From: Saprospiraceae bacterium UBA3362
GTDB lineage: Bacteria > Bacteroidota > Bacteroidia > Chitinophagales > Saprospiraceae
Reading direction: 5' to 3'
DNA length: 64,000 bases
NCBI GenBank assembly: GCA_002360455.1
Contig: DEQQ01000086.1
Span: 1-64,000, forward strand
Under the pieces are notes generated by a model. That model was not told the DNA's origin and did no database searches. It saw only the letters and a list, made by a program, of their open reading frames with translations. The position numbers were made by a program, and so were the translations under genes. This document shows, piece after piece, positions 61,182-64,000 of the stretch (position 1 is its first letter; each line of letters begins with the position of its first letter).

Positions 61182-63092
61182 ATGTTCGGACCCGAGGAAA
61201 TACTGCTTCATTATTGGTCTTACAATGAGTTTCGTCCACTCCAAAGAGAAATTATACAGTCCGTGTTAGAGGGTGAGGATGTATTGGCTCTTTTGCCCAC
61301 AGGAGGAGGGAAATCGTTATGTTATCAAGTGCCTGCATTGATGACAGAGGGATTATGTCTAGTGATCAGTCCATTGATTGCTTTGATGCAGGATCAAGTT
61401 TTGAAACTTAAAGAAAGAAATATTGAAGCCTCATTTATTCACTCCGGAATGAGTCAAAAAGAGATAGAAAGAATATTGTCAGAGGCAGCTCATCAAAAGT
61501 TGAAGTTGCTCTATGTTGCTCCGGAGCGTTTGCAGAGTAGTTTGTTTTTATCTTGGATGAGATCCATCGAGATTAGTTTTATTGCGGTGGATGAAGCCCA
61601 TTGCATCTCGCAGTGGGGACATGATTTTAGGCCATCTTATTTGGATATTTTAGAGTTTCGAAATGAGTTTCGACGACCGGTGATTGCGCTTACTGCTACA
61701 GCATCTGAGTTGGTCAAAAAAGATATTGTAAAGTTTCTTGATTTAAAAAAATATAAAGAATACAAACAATCTTATGCAAGATCGAATATCCAATTTATTG
61801 CAGAAGAAAATGAAAATAAACCGGATCGAATTTTAAACATACTGCAAAAAATTAAAGGATCGTCTATTATCTATACAAGAAGCCGAAAAAAGACAATCGA
61901 CATAGCGAATTATCTTAGCAGGTATAACATTCAAGCAGATTACTATCATGCGGGATTAAATCATGAAGAGCGGGAAGAAAAAATGGAACAATGGTTAAAA
62001 TCCAATACAGCGATGGTGAGTACGAATGCTTTTGGGATGGGAATAGACAAGCCGGATGTTCGATTGGTATTGCATGTAGATTTACCACCCAGTTTAGAAG
62101 AGTTTTATCAAGAAGCAGGAAGGGCAGGCAGAGATGGAAAAAACGCTTATTCGGTTTTATTGTATGCTCACGATGACGAGTTGCGATTGCTTGGTCAGTT
62201 GGAAGAAATGTTTCCAGACCTCGAAGAGCTTCGAGCTATATACAGAAGTTTGTGTATTTATTGTAAAATTGGAGTTGGAGATTACAACGTAGAGCCAATT
62301 GATTTTGATGTTTATAAGTTTATTCAATATTCTGAAACAAGTTATGAAAAATCTATTCAGGCCTTGAAGCTATTGCAACAGACCAAATGGATTTTTGTAT
62401 CTGATGCTGTATTCAGTCCCTCCAAGTTTCAATTTATAGCAGCACCACAGCAGATACGAGATTTGGAAGGAGAGCATCCAATGGTTTATGAATTGTGTAG
62501 ATTGATGGCGAGATCTTATGAAGGGATCTTTTCATTGCCAGTAACTATCAAAGAATTGTTTTTGGCAAAACAACTTAAGACCACTATTGCAGTTATTCAG
62601 AAAGCTCTGCATTACTTAGATCATTCTTTATATGCAACATACAGACCATCTTCTAATCAATCAAGAATTCAATTTCTTAAGGAGAGGCCTTCCGGGGATC
62701 AAATTGTTATTGATAGAAAATGGTATGAACAACGAAAGAAAATAAGCAGAGAAAGGGTTTTTGCCATGTTGAACTATTTTGGAAAGGAACATTGCAGACA
62801 GCAATTTGTCTTGGATTATTTTGACGAAGCAAATGCAAGCCAATGCGGACGCTGTGACTTTTGTTTAAAGCAAAAAAACAGTAAAGTGGATGGTGAAACA
62901 TTAAACTTAATTTCTCTTCAAATTAGAGAGTATATTGAACGAAAAAAACAAGCTACATTTAGGGAAATTTACCATTTATTTCCAAGCAACAAAAGGCATT
63001 GGGTCGAGCAGATTGTTTCTGAACTTCTCGAAGAGAAAATTCTTAAACAAGAATTTGAATTGCTGAAGAGGGGAGAGCAATGGACTCAATAA
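61182..63092 (+). CDS. recQ: ATP-dependent DNA helicase RecQ
   Basis: The 636-residue helicase has motif I LLPTGGGKSLCYQVP, motif II AVDEAHCISQWGHDFR, motif III LTATAS, motif VI EFYQEAGRAGRDGKN, and the RecQ-C zinc site with CGRCDFC (about 576-582). A winged-helix region lies between, and a C-terminal helical segment replaces an HRDC domain, which appears absent or diverged. It unwinds DNA in recombination repair. It follows the DUF6089-type gene closely. Confidence 0.93.
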   Translation: MFGPEEILLHYWSYNEFRPLQREIIQSVLEGEDVLALLPTGGGKSLCYQVPALMTEGLCLVISPLIALMQDQVLKLKERNIEASFIHSGMSQKEIERILSEAAHQKLKLLYVAPERLQSSLFLSWMRSIEISFIAVDEAHCISQWGHDFRPSYLDILEFRNEFRRPVIALTATASELVKKDIVKFLDLKKYKEYKQSYARSNIQFIAEENENKPDRILNILQKIKGSSIIYTRSRKKTIDIANYLSRYNIQADYYHAGLNHEEREEKMEQWLKSNTAMVSTNAFGMGIDKPDVRLVLHVDLPPSLEEFYQEAGRAGRDGKNAYSVLLYAHDDELRLLGQLEEMFPDLEELRAIYRSLCIYCKIGVGDYNVEPIDFDVYKFIQYSETSYEKSIQALKLLQQTKWIFVSDAVFSPSKFQFIAAPQQIRDLEGEHPMVYELCRLMARSYEGIFSLPVTIKELFLAKQLKTTIAVIQKALHYLDHSLYATYRPSSNQSRIQFLKERPSGDQIVIDRKWYEQRKKISRERVFAMLNYFGKEHCRQQFVLDYFDEANASQCGRCDFCLKQKNSKVDGETLNLISLQIREYIERKKQATFREIYHLFPSNKRHWVEQIVSELLEEKILKQEFELLKRGEQWTQ

Positions 63093-63290
63093 GTTCTTTT
63101 TATTGTTTTTGGATTCAATTGTACTTCTAATGATTATAATAAAAAAACTATTGTAAGATTGAAATAAGTTGTTGAATACAGAGTAAATTCATTCTTGGAA
63201 TATGGAAAAAAATTCCGGTAATATTTTATTGTTGCCAGGTCAATATTTGTTTTGGAAGAAATTGCTTAGTGTTTAAATACAAAATTAGTT

Positions 63291-64000
63291 TTATTCTTTC
63301 TTTTCGTTTAGATTTAAATTATACCAATCTATTTTTCGTGAGAAGTACATTATAATTCCAAGTATTATAAACACACCAATGCTTCCAATTAATAAAGCAA
63401 AGTCTTGAAGTTGAATAATTGTAAATATAAAGCTGTAAAGAACTGTCAAAATACCGGAAATTAATAAGGCTAGCTTCCCTGAATTTAGAATGGCTCGAAC
63501 ATAACCGGCGATGAGAACCAGTGTCGCTATAGCTGAAACAATAAAGGCCAAGTTGAAATTCAAGTGTTCTGATATAGAAAGTAATAGTGTATAAAACACA
63601 ATTAATGCAACTCCAACAAGAATGTATTGAATGGGATGAATGAACACCTTGTTTAGAACTTCAATAAAAAAGAAGCCCAAAAATGTGAAAGCTATAAATA
63701 GAATTGCATAGTGAATCGATCGGAAGGATTTTTGATAGTTGTCCACCGGAAGAAGCAAGTCAATGCCAAATGATGAATTCGCAATAGAGTATCTGCTTCC
63801 CGTCCATATCTGTGGATAATTTCTATTAAGATGTAGTACATTCCAATTTGCAGTAAATCCCTTGTCTGTTATTTCTCTACTGTCGGGCAAAAATGCTCCG
63901 TTAAAACTCGGATTGGTCCACTCGGAAGCCAAATTGATATCAGTAACTTTTCCAACAGGTGTAAAAAATAAAAGTTGACTTCCTTTGAGATCTAAATTTA
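63291..64000 (-). CDS. creD: Inner-membrane protein CreD (5' end outside the window)
   Basis: The reading frame stays open from the stop at 63291 to the window edge; its N-terminus lies beyond. Near the edge it reads LKGSQLLFFTPVGKVTDINL and then SEWTNPSFNGAFLPDSREIT, the periplasmic part of CreD (COG4452). After GFTANWNVLHLNRNYPQIW it has six C-terminal transmembrane helices. CreD is the effector of the CreBC regulon in gammaproteobacteria; in Bacteroidota its role is not well known. The first TTG at 63932 is internal, not a start. Confidence 0.9.
   Translation of the reverse strand, partial: NLDLKGSQLLFFTPVGKVTDINLASEWTNPSFNGAFLPDSREITDKGFTANWNVLHLNRNYPQIWTGSRYSIANSSFGIDLLLPVDNYQKSFRSIHYAILFIAFTFLGFFFIEVLNKVFIHPIQYILVGVALIVFYTLLLSISEHLNFNLAFIVSAIATLVLIAGYVRAILNSGKLALLISGILTVLYSFIFTIIQLQDFALLIGSIGVFIILGIIMYFSRKIDWYNLNLNEKKE

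Overview
The window looks like a chromosomal segment of a Bacteroidota bacterium, probably a Saprospiria/Chitinophagia-type environmental lineage. That lineage is inferred, not proven. Support comes from gldA-gldF-gldG, several proteins with type IX secretion (T9SS) C-terminal sorting domains, a very large CHU_C/gliding-motility-type surface protein, a PorV/PorQ-type barrel, a DUF6089-type protein, the bifunctional DAHP synthase/chorismate mutase, a TTTG-N18-TATTTTTG promoter before the tRNA, and the general lack of Shine-Dalgarno sequences. Base composition is AT-rich throughout.

Layout. (1) 1-6.7 kb is an integron-type gene-cassette array. All genes point to the minus strand and are separated by attC-like imperfect palindromes with GTTRRRY/RYYYAAC ends. 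The array is capped by a frameshifted tyrosine-recombinase remnant (6487-6727). Cassette genes encode two exported proteins, an ADP-ribosylglycohydrolase with an unknown N-terminal domain, a Cys-rich lipoprotein and a small membrane protein. (2) 7.1-11.7 kb holds a GT-C-like membrane protein, then an isolated nuoABC flanked by two inverted copies of a structured repeat, then ribA-mazG. (3) 12-19.9 kb holds secreted and hypothetical proteins, ssb, a TerB-like protein, purA, a phosphate transporter and an MscS channel. (4) 19.9-24.2 kb is a four-gene minus-strand polysaccharide operon: epimerase, NusG/UpxY-like antiterminator, heparinase II/III-like protein and glycosyltransferase. (5) 24.3-34.5 kb holds gldAFG, the CHU_C surface protein, a pseudouridine synthase, an NTF2-like protein and a PorV/PorQ-type protein. 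(6) 34.5-49.2 kb holds a Na+/solute symporter plus PIG-L deacetylase pair, DAHP synthase/chorismate mutase, a LolE/FtsX-like permease, a BON-LysM protein, infC, clpC, a STAS protein plus RNase Z, and a secreted zinc metalloprotease. (7) 49.2-50.2 kb holds tRNA-Lys(UUU) and a dense cluster of intergenic repeats. (8) 50.2-64 kb holds mrp, pyrF, an exonuclease/GIY-YIG fusion, a NamZ-type DUF1343 protein, a cysteine desulfurase, glmM, a PAP2 phosphatase, a subtilase, a DUF6089-type protein, recQ and a partial creD.

The most unusual signals are the cassette array with its decayed integrase, and a dispersed ~92-107-nt intergenic repeat (8496-8587, 10161-10267, 42378-42478, 50080-50179). In that repeat a conserved core is kept while three helices change sequence but stay paired, as expected for a structured RNA or a REP-like mobile palindrome. 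Three of the four copies sit where normally conserved gene clusters (nuo, infC-rpmI-rplT) are interrupted.
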